A stretch of DNA of 64,000 nucleotides from Larix kaempferi (GCA_027924585.1 BSBM01002120.1:1038501-1102500), one strand, 5' to 3'. Positions 11,924-24,280 are shown, numbered from the stretch's first letter. A program made the numbers and translations. The notes: generated by a model from the sequence alone, not told the origin.

Positions 11924-12397
11924 TTATATTTTCAGGAAAGATTGTTTTAGTGAATGGGTTATCAGTGGCGTGTCCTCCCTTACCATCCCATGAGCCTTGC
12001 ATTCACATCATGCATTCGAAAAACAATAAGAAAACCCTATATTGAGATGACATAAAAAAACTAATAGTGAAAAAAATGGTTCAAGATTGCTTACCATCAT
12101 CATCAAGGGGTTTATAAATTTTTTTTGTTCAACGGCGAGTGCATCCGCCTCCATAATTTTGATATCCATGTTGTTGAGACCATTCTACAAGACAGACCGA
12201 TAAGGGGAGGGACCTTAAAACGATTTCCATATTGAGAAATGTCAACTGTAATTGTTTATATACCATTCATCATTACTAATTGAGAAATGTTGATTGTATC
12301 TACATAGATCACACGTAGTTCCATGTATTTACAATTCCCATATTACATAGATCCACGTATTTGTATTTTCTCTTAGAGTGATCGAAATGGACTAGAT

Positions 12398-13183
12398 TGT
12401 GGGAAGGAAGGGGAGTGTTGCTTTTACTCATAGCAACATGCACAAATCACTAAACTCATAAACTATCACCTACAGGACAACTTTCAACAAGAAAATAAAG
12501 TTCAACAAACTGTATTCTACAAGAACTGTTTCAGCAATTAATTTAACTTCGTTTTGATGGCCCTTGTGTTCATAAAACTTAGGATAATACTATGTTTAAG
12601 CAATCAAACATATTTAACACATCTATACTCAAAAATTAAACTCTGATCTCTTAACTTGCTACAACAAAATAACGTCAAAATAAATATGATTTTACAAACT
12701 CAAAATAGAGCATAACAAAAAATACACAGTAAAAACTCTGTGTTTTAACTTTAACTGATAATTGTATTCCGCTCTATATGAAATCAAGATTACATCGATG
12801 GATATTTATAGTATTTCAAGATAGTTGGTCATTAAATGCTAATTGACCCTTCATTACAAAATTACCTCTGTAGAAATAAATACTCTGTTATGCTACATTC
12901 TTGAAGAGTTAAAATATAGTCTATAGATGCCTCTTCAAAATTCGATAGGCTGCAACAGAGCTTGTGAATGTCCCTTCAACCTTAATGTTTAAATCGGTTT
13001 GGTGGTGGAGGCATCTTCAAATATTTGGACCGTAAAAAGTTTTGAGTCAGTTTATGTCTTCATTAAATTATGGATATGATGATGGATTTTCAAACATAAA
13101 ATAAACTAAATCTAGGCAGTGTTTCCTTTTAGAAATTTCGACGGCCAACTATAAAGCGGTGGAGTAATTAACCACTTCCAACA
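12398..13183 (-). repeat. Co1 3' LTR
   Basis: This 786-bp LTR aligns along its length with 17389-18147. It is longer because of an extra internal segment near 12460-12530 that is absent from the other copy. The first 54 aligned bases differ at about five positions. It starts TG and ends CA, with the PPT adjoining at 13184. Confidence 0.93.
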
Positions 13184-13196
13184 TTCTCCCCCTTAT
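13184..13196 (-). other. Co1 polypurine tract
   Basis: On the minus strand ATAAGGGGGAGAA directly precedes the LTR start TGTTGGAAG. This is the standard plus-strand priming site position. Confidence 0.85.
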
Positions 13197-13199
13197 TTA

Positions 13200-14036
13200 C
13201 TTCACCCAAAAAAATAACTTTGTAACCCTAGATTTATGTTAATCAACAATTGTTACAGGTTACAAACCCTAATGTTTTCTCTATGAAACTCAAACAACTC
13301 TTTCCCCAAAGGTTTTGTAAATAGGTCTGCAAACTAATTTTTTGATCTGCAAAATTCCATACTGATTTCATTCTTGTTTATCAATTCTTGAATAAAATGA
13401 TACCTTGTATCAATATGCTTACTTATTTTATGAAATATATGATTTCTTGATAGTGCAATGGTTGATTTATTGCCAGAAAAAATCTGAGTTGGTTCATCTT
13501 GTTCATGCTGCAACTCAGAAAGCTGTTCTTCTCATCCACACAGTTTGACATGCAGTTGTTGTTGTTGCAACATAATCTGCCTCAGCAGACGATAATGTCA
13601 CTATGGGCTGCTTCTTTGAAGCCCATGCTACTGATCTCGATACAAAACTGAATACATATCCAGATGTTCTCTTTCTATCATCTATAGAACCTGCAAAATC
13701 ACTATCAGTATATCCAATCAACTTAAAGTTTGAATTTGATGTATACTGGATACCGAAATTTGTTGTTCCAACAATATATCTCAGGATCCTCGTTCGAGCT
13801 TGCCATTGGGTGTTATTTGGAGATTCCATAAATCTTGAAATCAAACTTACTACAAACACTATATCAAGTCTTGTTGTAGTCAAGTACATGAGACTTCCTA
13901 CCAGTCTCTTATACAACATTGGATCAACTTTTGACCCATCATCCTCCTTATTGAGTTTTGTACAATTTGAAATTGGAGTTACAGTTGGCTTACAATTCAT
14001 CATTTGCATAATTAGATTGATTGATAAAAATACCAT
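13200..14036 (-). pseudogene. Co1 RT C-terminal part and RNase H
   Basis: The frame 14036-13515 contains YKRLVGSLMYL followed by a TRLDI motif, the conserved copia RT/RNase H connection, then YTDSDFAGSIDDRKRTSGY, the first RNase H block with its catalytic Asp, and LSSAEADYVA, the second. Beyond 13515 an indel or stop breaks the frame; the C-terminal RNase H remains legible as fragments to about 13200 (including an I-D-K-Q-E and an R-P-I-Y-K-T-F segment). RNase H would remove the RNA strand during reverse transcription; this copy is broken. Confidence 0.85.
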
Positions 14037-14590
14037 CCTCGGATTGAGTTACTTCAATACCAAGAAAATATTTCATCATTCCTAAGTTAGTCATCTCAAA
14101 TTTTGTTTTCATGGCTTTCTTAAACTCATCTACTGAAAGATCTCCAGTGAAGATCAAATCATTAACATATAAGAAAAAAATCAGTATTTTACCTTCTTGG
14201 TTTTCCTTTGTATACAAGGTTGGCTCACTTGGACTTCTATTGAATCCTTTACTATTCAAATACTCATCAATCATGTTGTACCATACTCTGGGTGCCTGTT
14301 TCAATCCATACAATGCTTTCTTTAATCTATAGACCTTGTCTTCTTGTCCATTAATTTCATATCCAGGAGGTTGTTTCACATAAACCTCTTCTTCTAAAAA
14401 TCCATTCAAAAACATAGAAATTACATCCATTTGATGTACATACCATTTATTATGAGCAACAATAGCTAATACCATCCTTACTGTATCAAGTCTAGCTTTG
14501 TATTTTTCAACTTCACCATCAGCATTTAACTTAGTCTTATAAATCCATTTGACCCCAATAATTTTTTTATTATTAGGAAAATATACAAGA
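13990..14590 (-). pseudogene. Co1 reverse transcriptase core
   Basis: The frame 14475-13990 has VHQMDVISMFLNGFLEEEVY (the first catalytic block; D in QMDV), then KALYGLKQAPRVWY and FFLYVNDLIFTG. The last is the catalytic YVDD box with its first Asp changed to Asn (YVND). KYFLGIEV follows. The upstream portion toward 14590 continues in other frames. It overlaps the next coding segment in a different frame, which shows an indel near 14000-14036. RT would copy element RNA into DNA; the YVND change alone should abolish catalysis. Confidence 0.9.
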
Positions 14591-15032
14591 TCCCAAGTAT
14601 TATTTCTTTATATGACATCAATTTCTTCATCCATTGCTTTTATCCAAACATCCTTTTTAATGGCCTCATCAAAATTTATAGGATCACATGCTATCAATGC
14701 AAAATTTGAAACTTGATCTACTTCTTCATTTTTCTCATACAATTCTCTTAAACTTCTGTCTTCTGACCTCTAAATCTATTTCTTAATGAAGCTAGTGTGG
14801 GATTTGATTCATTACTTACCTCTCATCCTATTCCTTGCTATCCACCAACACTTGATGGTTCACCATGTTCTTGAGTTCTAGACATTCTGACAGGTGTTCT
14901 TATTGTTGGTGTAGATGTATGTGAAGTTAATTGTCCTACATGTATGCCCTGCTCATCTCCTTCATCTTCTGTGTGAGGTGTAACAGCGTCCTCTACAACC
15001 AATTTATTGATGCTTCCATCCCATGGTTCTTC

Positions 15033-15891
15033 TTACTTAAGCACCACATCTCTACTGACAACATATTTCTTTGTGATGGGATTATAGAGTCTATATGCTT
15101 TAGATTCTTCACTATATCCAAAAAAAATACACTTTTGACTTATGTCATCTAACTTTATCCTCATCTCTTCAGGTACAAGTGGATAAGCTACACAACCAAA
15201 AATCCTTAAATTAGATATGCTACTACTCCTACCACTCCATGCTTGTTGGGGAACTCGATCCTTCATGCTCTTAGTTGGGATTCTGTTTAGAATGTACACT
15301 AAACAAGTAAAAACGTCTCCCCAATATTCATCCGGAAGATGCTTCTCCTTCAACATATTTCGATCCATGTTCATAATGGTTCGATTCTTTCTTTCTTCCA
15401 CTCCATTTTTCCGTGGAGTGTAGCGAGCAGTAACCTGTGTTTTAATTCCATAATATTGACAAAATTCCACAAAATCATTTAATGTATACTCATCTCCTCT
15501 ATCTGATCTCAATACTTTAATAAATATGTCACTCTCCTTTTCAACCATAGCTTTAAAACTTTTAAACACATCAAAAGCTTGAGATTTCTATTTCAACAAA
15601 TACACAAAAAAAATTTCGACTGAAATCATTAATGAAATCCATAAAATAAACATTACCAGTCAGAGAAGGTGTTTGCATCGGTCCACACAAATCTGTGTGT
15701 ACCAATTCCATTGGTGCTTTTCCTCTATATGAGACTCCAGAGACGAATTTCTCTCTATGATGCCTTCCCAATATGCAACTCGCACATGAGTTTGTTTGTT
15801 GCTGAATACTGGGCAACCCTTTTACCATATGCTTCTTTTGTAGCAAATCTAAGCCACCAAAATGTAAATGGCCATACCTCAAATGCCACAC
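15033..15891 (-). pseudogene. Co1 integrase
   Basis: The segment 15891-15571 carries the GAG-pre-integrase/zinc-binding region (WHLRYGHLHFGGL then CASCILGRHH) and ELVHTDLCGPM with the first catalytic Asp. The segment 15569-15033, in another frame, supplies LRSDRGDEY with the second Asp and NGVEERKNRTI with the catalytic Glu, then the copia integrase C-terminal pattern ending in YVVSRDVVL. All three D-D-E residues are visible, but a frameshift at about 15570 separates them. Integrase would insert the cDNA into the genome. Confidence 0.9.
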
Positions 15892-15902
15892 CCATGATTG
15901 AT

Positions 15903-16391
15903 CTAAACAATTAGTTTTATAATATTGAAAGAGTTAGTCAAATCATTCCTCATAATCAGCGGAAACATTTTATTTTTTGTCATCTCTACTTTGGCTATCA
16001 ACTGCTTACTTGGATATTTGTCATAAATAGTACATACCCTGTTCTTGAAGAACACTCTGTACTTTTTCTCTAGCAATTGTCCAACACTTAGTAAGTTACA
16101 CATTAAACCAGGAACATAATAAACATCATGAATTGTCCTTCTTTTACCATTCTTGGCATATACAGCAATCACACCTTTACCATTAAATTTTACCTTACTG
16201 TCATTACCTAACTTCACTTCAAATTGAATGCTTGTATCTAGATTTAAAAATAACTCCTTATTTCCAGTCATGTGGTTGTTGCATGCGTTGTCCAAGAACC
16301 ATATATCATTTGAATTTTCTTGGGTCATATTACAAGTTAAAAAAATAGGATTCTCTTCATTTTTATTATCCTCCGTAATGTGTTTAGACAT
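15903..16391 (-). pseudogene. Co1 protease
   Basis: The 162-residue frame contains WFLDNACNNHMTG, the position of the copia catalytic box (usually D-S-G-C/A-S-x-H), here with DNAC. It is followed by the conserved LGNDSKVKFNGKG and VYYVPGLMCNLLSVGQL motifs. Replacement of the catalytic-loop Ser-Gly by Asn-Ala suggests an inactive enzyme. The frame continues from gag. Confidence 0.88.
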
Positions 16392-16399
16392 GTTACTAG

Positions 16400-17317
16400 T
16401 ATGTGCTTTCTTCTTCCAACACTTGTTAGAAAAATTCCTAAATTTTGTGCAATAGAAACATTGAACTTTAGATCTATCATACCTTTGATTTCTTGGCTTC
16501 CATGTTCTGCTGCTACTCCCCCTTACACTAGGAGTATTCTGCTGTATCTTCTCTTCAAATTCTGAATCATTTCTATTGTCACTATGATCAACAGTTCGAC
16601 CTCCTCTTCCTCTTCTACTAGACCTTCCTTTGCCTCTGCCTCTAGTAACATGTAGCTGAGATTTAAAATCATTTTCTCATGGAGTATTATCATACCTATT
16701 CATTCTTGATTCATGATCAATTAAAGAACTAGTCAACTCATCAATGTGCATTTTCCCGAGATCTTTAAACTCTTCAATGGGAACAACCACTACTTCAAAC
16801 TTCTTTGGCAAGCATCTCAACAATTTCTCAATCACACACTGATCTGAGAGGTCTTCAACATATTGGCTCAGCTAGTTTACAATGTTCATGACTTGAGTCA
16901 TAAAATTATTAATTGTCTCATTGTCCTTCATCTTCAAATTCTCAAAGGCCCTTCTCAAATTCTACAACTTAACATTCTTCACCTTGGTCACACCTTGATA
17001 ACAAGTTTCAAGAGTGTCCCAAGATTTCTTTGAAGAATCGGCACTTGATATATTTGGAAATATGGATTCACTTAGGCCTTGCTAAATAAGGCCAAGAGCT
17101 TTGTTGTCCTTCTTCCTATTTTCCTTCAACAATACACACTCAGCATTTGACAGAGCCAATTCAATAGCTTGATCAGTTGTCTCTGTGTAGCCAATCGTAA
17201 TAAACTCCCAAAGATTCTGAGCATGTAGGATGTTCTCATATTAATAAACCATGTATCATAGTTTCTCTGAGTCAACACAAGAATTTGTGGCTACACTATA
17301 ATGTTGTTAGTAGCCAT
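16400..17317 (-). pseudogene. Co1 gag
   Basis: A start ATG at 17317 lies about 55 bases inside the PBS. The reading is broken by stops and indels, but a UBN2-type copia gag is legible: an N-terminal tract with NYDTW, then a central part at about 16900-16690 with VIEKLLRCLP, KFEVVVVPIE and a DELTSSLIDHE motif. Next comes an R/G-rich tail and a nucleocapsid knuckle near 16470-16430 reading CFYCTKFRNFSNKC, where the usual His is Asn. It would encode the particle protein. Confidence 0.75.
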
Positions 17318-17373
17318 CACAAATTAAATTCCAAATTACTATAAACATAAAAATGAGACAAAAAAGATCAACC

Positions 17374-17388
17374 ATGCTCTGATACCAC
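17374..17388 (-). other. Co1 primer binding site
   Basis: On the minus strand GTGGTATCAGAGCAT directly follows the LTR end. It is complementary to the 3' end of plant initiator tRNA-Met. Confidence 0.9.
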
Positions 17389-18147
17389 TGTGGGAAGGCA
17401 GGGGAGTGTTTCTTTTACTCACAACAACACGCACAAATCACTATCACATACAGGATGACTTTCAGCAAGAAAATAAAGTTATGCAATTGTTTCAGCAAGT
17501 AATTTAAATTCATTTTGATGACCCCTACGTTCATAAAACTTAGGCTAATAATCTGTTTCAACAATCAAACATATTTAACACGTCTATACTCAAAAAATAA
17601 ACTCTGATCTCTTAACTTGCTACAACAAAATAACTTCAAAATAAATATGAGTTTACAAACTCAAAACAGAGCATAACATAAAATACACAGTAAAAACTCT
17701 GCGTTTTAACTTTAACTGATAATTGTATTCCACTCTTTATGAAATCAAGATTACATCGATGGATATTTATAGTATTTCAAGATAGTTGGTCATTAAATGC
17801 TAATTGACCCTTCATTAGTACAAAATTACCTCTATAGAAATAAATAATATGTTTTGTTACATTATTGGAGAGTTAAAATACAGGTTGTAGATGCCTCTTC
17901 AAAATTCGATAGGCTGCAACAGAGCATGTGAATGTCCCTTCAACCTTAATGTTTAAATCGGTTTGGTGGTGGAAGCCTCTTCAAAGATGTAAATCGTCAA
18001 AAATTCTGAGTTGGTTTATGTCTTCATTAAATTCTGGATTTGATGATGGCTTTTCAAAAATAAAATAAACTAAATCTGGGCAGTGTTTCCTTTTAGAAAT
18101 TTCGGCGGCCAACTATCAAGCAGTGGAATAATTAACCGCTTCTGACA
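17389..18147 (-). repeat. Co1 5' LTR
   Basis: This 759-bp LTR is the partner of 12398-13183, begins TG and ends CA, and is followed by the TSD TAGAT at 18148. Relative to the other copy it has a deletion of a few tens of bases near 17450-17500. Confidence 0.93.
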
Positions 18148-19129
18148 TAGATGAAAACCACCTAGATTCAATGACAAAGACAACTTTGATGTCTTGTATT
18201 CCATGACTGTAAGGGCATGTAATGCCTTTGACAAGGCCACACAGATAGACATAGAATCCCTGAGAGGGGAGGAACGACACAAAGAGATGGACATACAATT
18301 TACAAATGTCCTCACTTAGTTTATTTATTTATTAAATGAATATTTAGAAAGCATTTCTCTTAGTAAAAATCCTATTCTTAGTTAAAAAATTTCTTTAAAT
18401 TTAAAATAAATAAAATTAGTGGAATTAAAAAAATTATGTTAAATATATTCTTTAAATAGAGTTACAATTATTAATTTAATATCATTGGTGAATTTATATA
18501 TTAGCTTGACTAGGTCATAATGAATTTATAATATTTATATAAAAATGTTAATTTTTATATATATAAAATATAACATTTATATTTAATAATTTCTATTTGT
18601 GGATTGGGAAGGAACTATGTGGTTAGCTCTGTGATAGCATGGCAGAAAAATAGTCATGATCTCCGAAGGCGAGGGCCGTAGTTGTGGTCCCATATGTGTT
18701 CTATCTTTTTTTTTGGTTTAATCCCATTGGGTGCATGGTACCTGTTCTCGGCATAACTCTCTTAAGGAAATTACCCCTCTTTCTTTTTTCATAGCTGGTC
18801 CTATGGGAGAAGATGAGGAACTCGTTGACTGCTCTGACAACCCCTTTGATGGAAATGATAGATGGGCAGTATCATTTGGTGCATGGTACCTGTTCTTGTC
18901 TCCATAGTAGATTTCATAATCCAAGAATGTCATTCTTCTAGGAAGGGATGGAATGTGATGGGAAAATTTCCCATCACGAGGTGATTCTCCTATGAAATAT
19001 GGTTAAAAATCAAGATTACTCATCACAAACCAAGCTTAGCATGTATACAAATTTGAAAAAGTCATTTTAACCATCAAATTTGTCGAGTTGGTTGGATTTC
19101 AAATTCTAACTTGACTTGTAGGGTTATGC
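18148..19129. other. AT-rich stretch, no gene seen
   Basis: It is strongly AT-rich from 18330 to 18600. A 19-bp motif, GGTGCATGGTACCTGTTCT, is repeated directly at 18730 and 18879. No protein family is recognisable in any frame. Confidence 0.45.
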
Positions 19130-20580
19130 ATATTGACAAAATGGAGGGTTTAGCTTCTTCTTTACTAGACCTTGGAAACGAGGTCCGAGAGTCTAGCTAG
19201 GCTTTTGATTTTCTGAGTAATTTGGTATTTTATGGGATTTCTTCATGCGAGGTGGATACCCCGCTGATTTCTCTCTGGTCCCTCCATCCCTCTCCTAGGG
19301 GGGAAGAGAAGCTCCCTTCAGTCTTTCTAGTATTTGTTAGAAGGGAAGGTTTTTCTCACCTTTTTGAAGGAGAAATATTTCCAAGATGACAATTTCATAT
19401 CTTCGGTGGGGATGTTCATAAGGCTTCTAGCCCTAGCATTCCCAATTTTGGGTCTTTGGCCTAGGATGCACATTTGATTGTTCCAGACGGTGATCGAGCA
19501 TGGATGAGAATCACATATCTATATATGGTTGGTAGAAGGTTATATCTACCACCTTTGACCCTCAATGCTCTCACCATCTAGGGGCTCCAAAACATAGGGA
19601 GTCTACTAAAGCAAATTCCCAGGAAATATTGCAATCCATCGAGAGAAAAGGAAAAAAAAATAAAAATAAGTGTGCATCCTCGAGATGTGAGGAGGTGGAG
19701 TTGTCTTTCAAGAGAGATATCACGATGAGTAACGAGATGGATCATGTAGACAAAATTATGAGCATAAGGTCTTGAGGCTGGAGTTTCGAGATTGAATTTC
19801 TACAAATTTAGGCTAAACAGGCATGCGGGTGAAGGATTTATTATATGTCAATGGTTAAAAACATGGATTGGGGATGGTTTTCTCTTTATATGCACTCCTC
19901 TGAGGAGGCTCAGTGGATCTTGTAGAGAAATTGGAATATAAACTCGATTCCACTAGTTATGAAGATGTGGATATCTCTTTTTTATCTGAAGCATGAGAAG
20001 CTGAACATCCTACCCGTGTGGGTTCGGCTCTCGGGTCTCCCCTTTTAATTTTGGTCAGAAGAAGCCCTTAAACATATTGGAAATTCCCTCTGGGACTTCA
20101 TGGAGGTGGATATGTCTTTTGAAACATCAGGAGAGATGTGTGTAGCTTAGATTCTATTTTTTTTTACAATAGGGAAGGCTTGTTCAAGGAACTAAATTTT
20201 GTGGTGGGGCATAAAGCATATGCTCAATGTCTACATTATAAAAGGATCCCTTTTCATTATCATATCTTCCTTGAATTTCGCCATATTGCAAAGGATTTCA
20301 TCCTCCCTTCCAAGTCTTTACATGACCCCTTGACTCTAAAAAGGCACAACTCTTCGATGGTGGGTAAAGGGACTACAACCTCATCTCACAATATGGATAG
20401 ATTTCCAGAGGGTCTCCAAATTCCATTGGCAGGTCCTCTCAAGGTGGATCATCCTACTCCCTAGAGTCATTTATAGGAATTATCAATGGAAATTCAGATG
20501 AAGGAAGAGGCATCAACACCAGAAAGAAGTATGTCGACTCCATCTTTGGATAATGTAGCTACTTCGTAAAAGGCTATGTT
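19130..20580 (+). pseudogene. LINE ORF1 (DUF4283/zinc-knuckle type)
   Basis: Pieces in several frames match the plant L1 ORF1 layout. An N-terminal tract starts at about 19140. A DUF4283-like core at about 19990-20130 has ILPVWVRLSGLP, F-W-S-E-E-A-L and EVDMSFETSGEMCVA. A C-terminal block at 20160-20330 has GLFKELNFVVG and FRHIAKDFILP, which is where the knuckle CxxCxxxGHIAKDC normally sits. All three cysteines of that knuckle have been replaced (Tyr, Phe, Phe) while the flanking HIAKD is kept. ORF1 would bind RNA; this copy is dead. Confidence 0.75.
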
Positions 20581-21019
20581 ATCAGAAGCATGTCTTTCTG
20601 ATTCTTTTCATAATTTTACACTTTCTGAGTCTTTCAGTAACACTATGACCTCCTTTCTCCTCTCTTATACTCCCTCAGTTACCCCCGCCCCCCCCCACCT
20701 AATTTCTTATGTGGTTTGTCTAAGCTAGTGGGAAAGAGATGCTATCATTCCCCTCTTAACCTCGTCTCTTCCAATGATCCCAATGGATAGGACATCCTTC
20801 ATAACTTGAGAAGTAGAAAAATATTGATAAATCATCCTTCTTTTCTAGAATGAGGTTTGGGTCAAAAAATTGGATGTGGTCTCAGTAGGAAACTTCGGGA
20901 AGAAAATCCTTTCTGTGAAAAGTTCAAGATGAGGATAGGGATGATATGCTTGATGCAATGAAAAAATATATTGATAGGGAACTTAGAGAATAGAAAGACT
21001 TATTTGGTGTTTCATAATG

Positions 21020-21772
21020 TTGGTTATGCAAATTTCAAATTCTAGGGTTTGGTGAGCCCCTCAAAGAAATAATCACTCAAAAGGATGGTGGATATCATGA
21101 GCCCGAACATTATTGTGCTCCAGGAAGATCTAGGCGATGGTGATTATATAAAACTCTCTCTTGAAGAAATTTTTAAAGGATGGTCATTTGTAGCAGTAGA
21201 TGTAAGAGGTAGATCTAGAGGATTGGAAGTTTCTTGGAACACCACAGTTATCAAGGAAAAAAAAATTGGAGCATTGCCGTAGTAATTGGGGTGGAATTGT
21301 TGTATACTGAACTAAGTATGGATCTAGATATTTTGAACCTGTATGGGGATTATATGGAAAGGGAGGATTATTGGAATTATTTGTTGAGAACATATTTTAT
21401 GAACTCAAATTCTCTCATAATCGAGGGGGATTTAAACTTATCCCTTGGGGAGGTAGAGGTTTGGGGATCAGAGGTCATTTCAGACTCCCTAGTGGATTTC
21501 TTTATTTAGATATTTGAAAGTAAGGGGTTGCTTAATGTTGATCCCATGAAGTCAAAGATAAATTGAAAAATAAAATAGAAGGGGATAATAAGATCATTAA
21601 AAGGATATACACATTCTTAATATCTGAAAGGATTTTGGACACAATGTTGTCACTCACTCAATGGGTGGGATCTAGAGGGAAGTATGATCACTTGCTAATA
21701 TTTATGGAACTGAAAGGAAATGCTCACAACCCAGGAATCCCATTTAAATTCAATATGGAATGTCTTAAATAG
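21020..21772 (+). pseudogene. LINE ORF2 apurinic-type endonuclease domain
   Basis: Fragments in three frames cover the domain. MSPNIIVLQED (21100-21132) carries the catalytic L-Q-E block; LNLYGDY and SLIIEGDLNLSLGEVEVWGS (21330-21460) carry the G-D-L-N block; GSRGKYDHLLIF (21670-21705) corresponds to the final S-D-H block, here YDH. At the N-terminus the usual S-W-N-V-R-G-L motif is decayed to a S-N-S-R-V-W reading. This endonuclease nicks target DNA for target-primed reverse transcription. Confidence 0.8.
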
Positions 21773-21836
21773 GATTCCTATCTAGATATTTTTAAGAACT
21801 AGGGGATCCCTTTTAAATTGGAAAACCCAATGCATA

Positions 21837-22193
21837 TTGTGGATCAGAGAGTTAAGAAAAATTGAAAGTGCCCTAGAGGATATTTATAACTTGGATGAAT
21901 GGGGATTTCATTCAGAAGAATCAAAAGAGAATCTAGATCAACTGGAAAGTAGACGTAGGTTTTTCCTAGTAGCCAAGGAAGAAGAATTGAGACTCAAGAG
22001 TAGATATCTTTGGCTTAATGGGGGTGATGTGAAAACAAAACTTTTCCAAGCATATGCCCGAAGGAGGAATCTCTCCAACACTATTTTGAGTTTTCAAAAT
22101 AGGGAATGGGAATCATTCAAATCTTTTGAGGGGTTGTCATTGGTGGAAAAGAACCATTTAAGTAATCTCTTCAAATATCAAGAATTAACGTCT
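21837..22193 (+). pseudogene. LINE ORF2 linker between endonuclease and RT
   Basis: The frame contains EEELRLKSRYLWLNGGDVKTKLFQ, written here in part, which matches the highly conserved plant LINE motif E-E-x-x-x-x-K-S-R-x-x-W-L-x-x-G-D-x-N-T-K-F-F. It runs uninterrupted to the Co2 insertion at 22194. The reading continues in phase at 57127 once the single duplicated CGTCT is discounted. Confidence 0.85.
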
Positions 22194-24280
22194 TGTTGGA
22201 ATCTATTAAATACTGAGAGGTGGGGTGAATAAGTATTAGTGTAGTTATGAACAATTTTTAAATTCTTAATCGATTAATCTAATCTTAATATTGATCTTCA
22301 ATTATGCATGCACCATAAATAAACATCCATCCAAATATGTGTAGAAACACAGAACACAAAACAAAGAGTTTTTACGTGGAAACCCAAATGGGAGAAAACC
22401 ATAGAATTCTCTTTTATAATAAAATGATTATATTCAAGGAAGCACCAACTTCCTAATTTCTCTAGCACTAACTGGAGGGAGGAACCGACCACCTGGTTTT
22501 ACAGGCACCGACCTAAAGGAAGCACCAAATCCCTGATTTCTCCAGCACCAACTGGAAGGAGGCTATGACCCCCTGCTCCTTGCCCTGTCCTACTAACCAT
22601 ATATAAAAAAATAAGATATGGAAATGATATAATTCTTATACGTGCACACTTCATATCTTTGGATGTTTGTTCTACTGTGTGCACCTTCTGTATGTTGTAG
22701 TATTGCTGTCACTTTACTTCATACACCACTTGACTTCACATCTAGCTCAACACTTCACATTAACTAATGTCGCACTTCATATATTGTGTGATTCTTCATC
22801 AAATTCTGTAGTCTGCACCAAGGTTCAATTTTATGGTCTACTACTGTGTATCTGCACTCTCAAATGATACTGGGATTTTGCTGATAAAATTCTATTTTGA
22901 CTTTGTGCAATAGTATCAAATTGTACTACACACCTTCAGAGATATGTTCATTCTGTATTGGTGCATCAACCTTTAGATCATCGGTGACAAACTGTGCATC
23001 ATCGTTTGTGATAGGTCCTTTCCATTTAAAGCACTTGCCTCATATAATCCTCATCATGATGTGCATCTTTGAATGAGATACAACTCTATCTTTACGCATC
23101 TTATGGACTACCTTACTTCACACACATCAACTCAATATTTGTGCATCAGTTAAACCTCTTCATTTTTTGCATCATAAGATATAATTCAAGTCTCTATCTT
23201 CACTTCTGTCTTAGAACATCTATGGTTGTCTACGTGATATCTGTGATACTTTCATTCATTCCTCATGCACTTGTGCATCTTATGTCTTTGTGAAATCATC
23301 AAAGATTCACAAAATCATTCTACGTACTTTCAGTTACATAATTCCTATGCTTGTGTTGACTTGGCTCTCCGACTAGATCATACTATTCTAATTCTATGAG
23401 CCATTGATGCCCCAAAAGCTATAAATCTGTATCTTCCATCTTTTCACTTACACTTCCATCTTCAAGCCTCAAGATTACTTTTATTCACCATCTTGGATTC
23501 TTATTTATAGTTGGTTTACGTGGATGGTGATGTCCACAAGTTAGTTGTGGAACGCTTTGTTCCTTTCTTTACATTTCCACCACATGTCATCTTCTGTGCC
23601 ACTAAGGTGTAATATCTTGTGGGTCTTCCACATACTTGATCCTTTGGCTAGTGGGACTTGTGCCCATGTGGTTTGGTCTTGTGCCCTTTATGGACTGTCA
23701 CTTGTGGGTCTTGTGCACTTGATGTATCACTGTCTTTGGAATTTGCGCATATGATATCTTCAAATTCTACACCCTTTTTGGTACTTGTGCAGGCTTTTAC
23801 AAATGAAATCTTCTTCTGATCGGTGATTCTTGCACACTTTCAGGACTTGCATAACTATTTGACCATTTCTTGTTCCAAGCTTCTTGCACAATCCTAAATA
23901 TTGACCAATCAACTCTTTGGATTTCTTGTGCACTCGAACCTTTTTTCCAACCAATTCTTTGGCTTGCTTGCACACTCGAACCTTTGTCCAACCAACTCTT
24001 TGGATTTTACCATGAAGGAGTGTGAATTGGTGGACATGATGTGTGCGCATGTACCACATGTTGTAGGATGCATTCCTTATGTACTTATTTAAACTGCATA
24101 TGCTTGATGCACTTTTAGCTATACTTATTTAGATTGGAATCCATGCATTTCTTCTTCTTTCTTGCGCATATACTTCTTCAAAGTGGATTCCATATACTTT
24201 TTTCAGACTAGCATAGGAATAGTAATTATTTGACATCCTCTTTGATATTAGTTGACATCAATGACAACCAAAGTTCAACA
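22194..24280 (-). repeat. Co2 3' LTR (intact, 2087 bp)
   Basis: On the minus strand it starts TGTTGAACTTTGG at 24280 and ends ..GATTCCAACA at 22194. It aligns over its whole length with the three-piece 5' LTR (about 2082 bp summed) and with the plus-strand solo LTR at 58387-60474. A short motif, CAGCACCAACTGGAAGGAGG with variants, is repeated inside near 22470-22580. Confidence 0.93.

Larger units (their letters stand above)
10995..12397. other. AT-rich geneless stretch
   Basis: No coding-like frame longer than background and no mobile element protein is visible. The sequence is AT-rich with A/T homopolymers. Two small local repeats lie inside (listed separately). It is the pre-insertion flank of Co1, whose TSD TAGAT starts at 12393. 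Confidence 0.5.
12398..18147 (-). mobile_element. Co1: complete but decayed Ty1/copia element
   Basis: Two related LTRs (12398-13183 and 17389-18147) flank an internal region with iMet PBS, gag, protease, integrase, RT, RNase H and PPT in copia order on the minus strand. The 5-bp direct duplication TAGAT lies at 12393-12397 and 18148-18152. LTR termini are TG..CA and the outer ends read TGTGGGAAGG and TGTTGGAAG (or TGTCAGAAG) on opposite strands. Coding regions carry several frameshifts and stops, so the copy is inactive. Confidence 0.95.
19130..22193 (+). mobile_element. L1-type LINE, 5' portion (split by Co2)
   Basis: This is a plus-strand non-LTR retrotransposon with a decayed ORF1 (about 19130-20580) and an ORF2 endonuclease region (about 21020-22193). 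The LINE stops at 22193 inside the RT-upstream linker and resumes at 57127 after the Co2 insertion, with the 5-bp target CGTCT present on both sides (22189-22193 and 57122-57126). The reverse transcriptase itself is missing beyond the short resumed piece. Many stops and frameshifts are present. Confidence 0.85.

Noticed and set aside
18718-18933. 71-residue minus-strand frame near a direct repeat
   Set aside because: Short, with no family resemblance and no conserved context.
22194-24280. Small plus-strand cysteine- and leucine-rich frames in the Co2 LTR
   Set aside because: LTR sequence; they are not kept in the other LTR copy or in the solo LTR.
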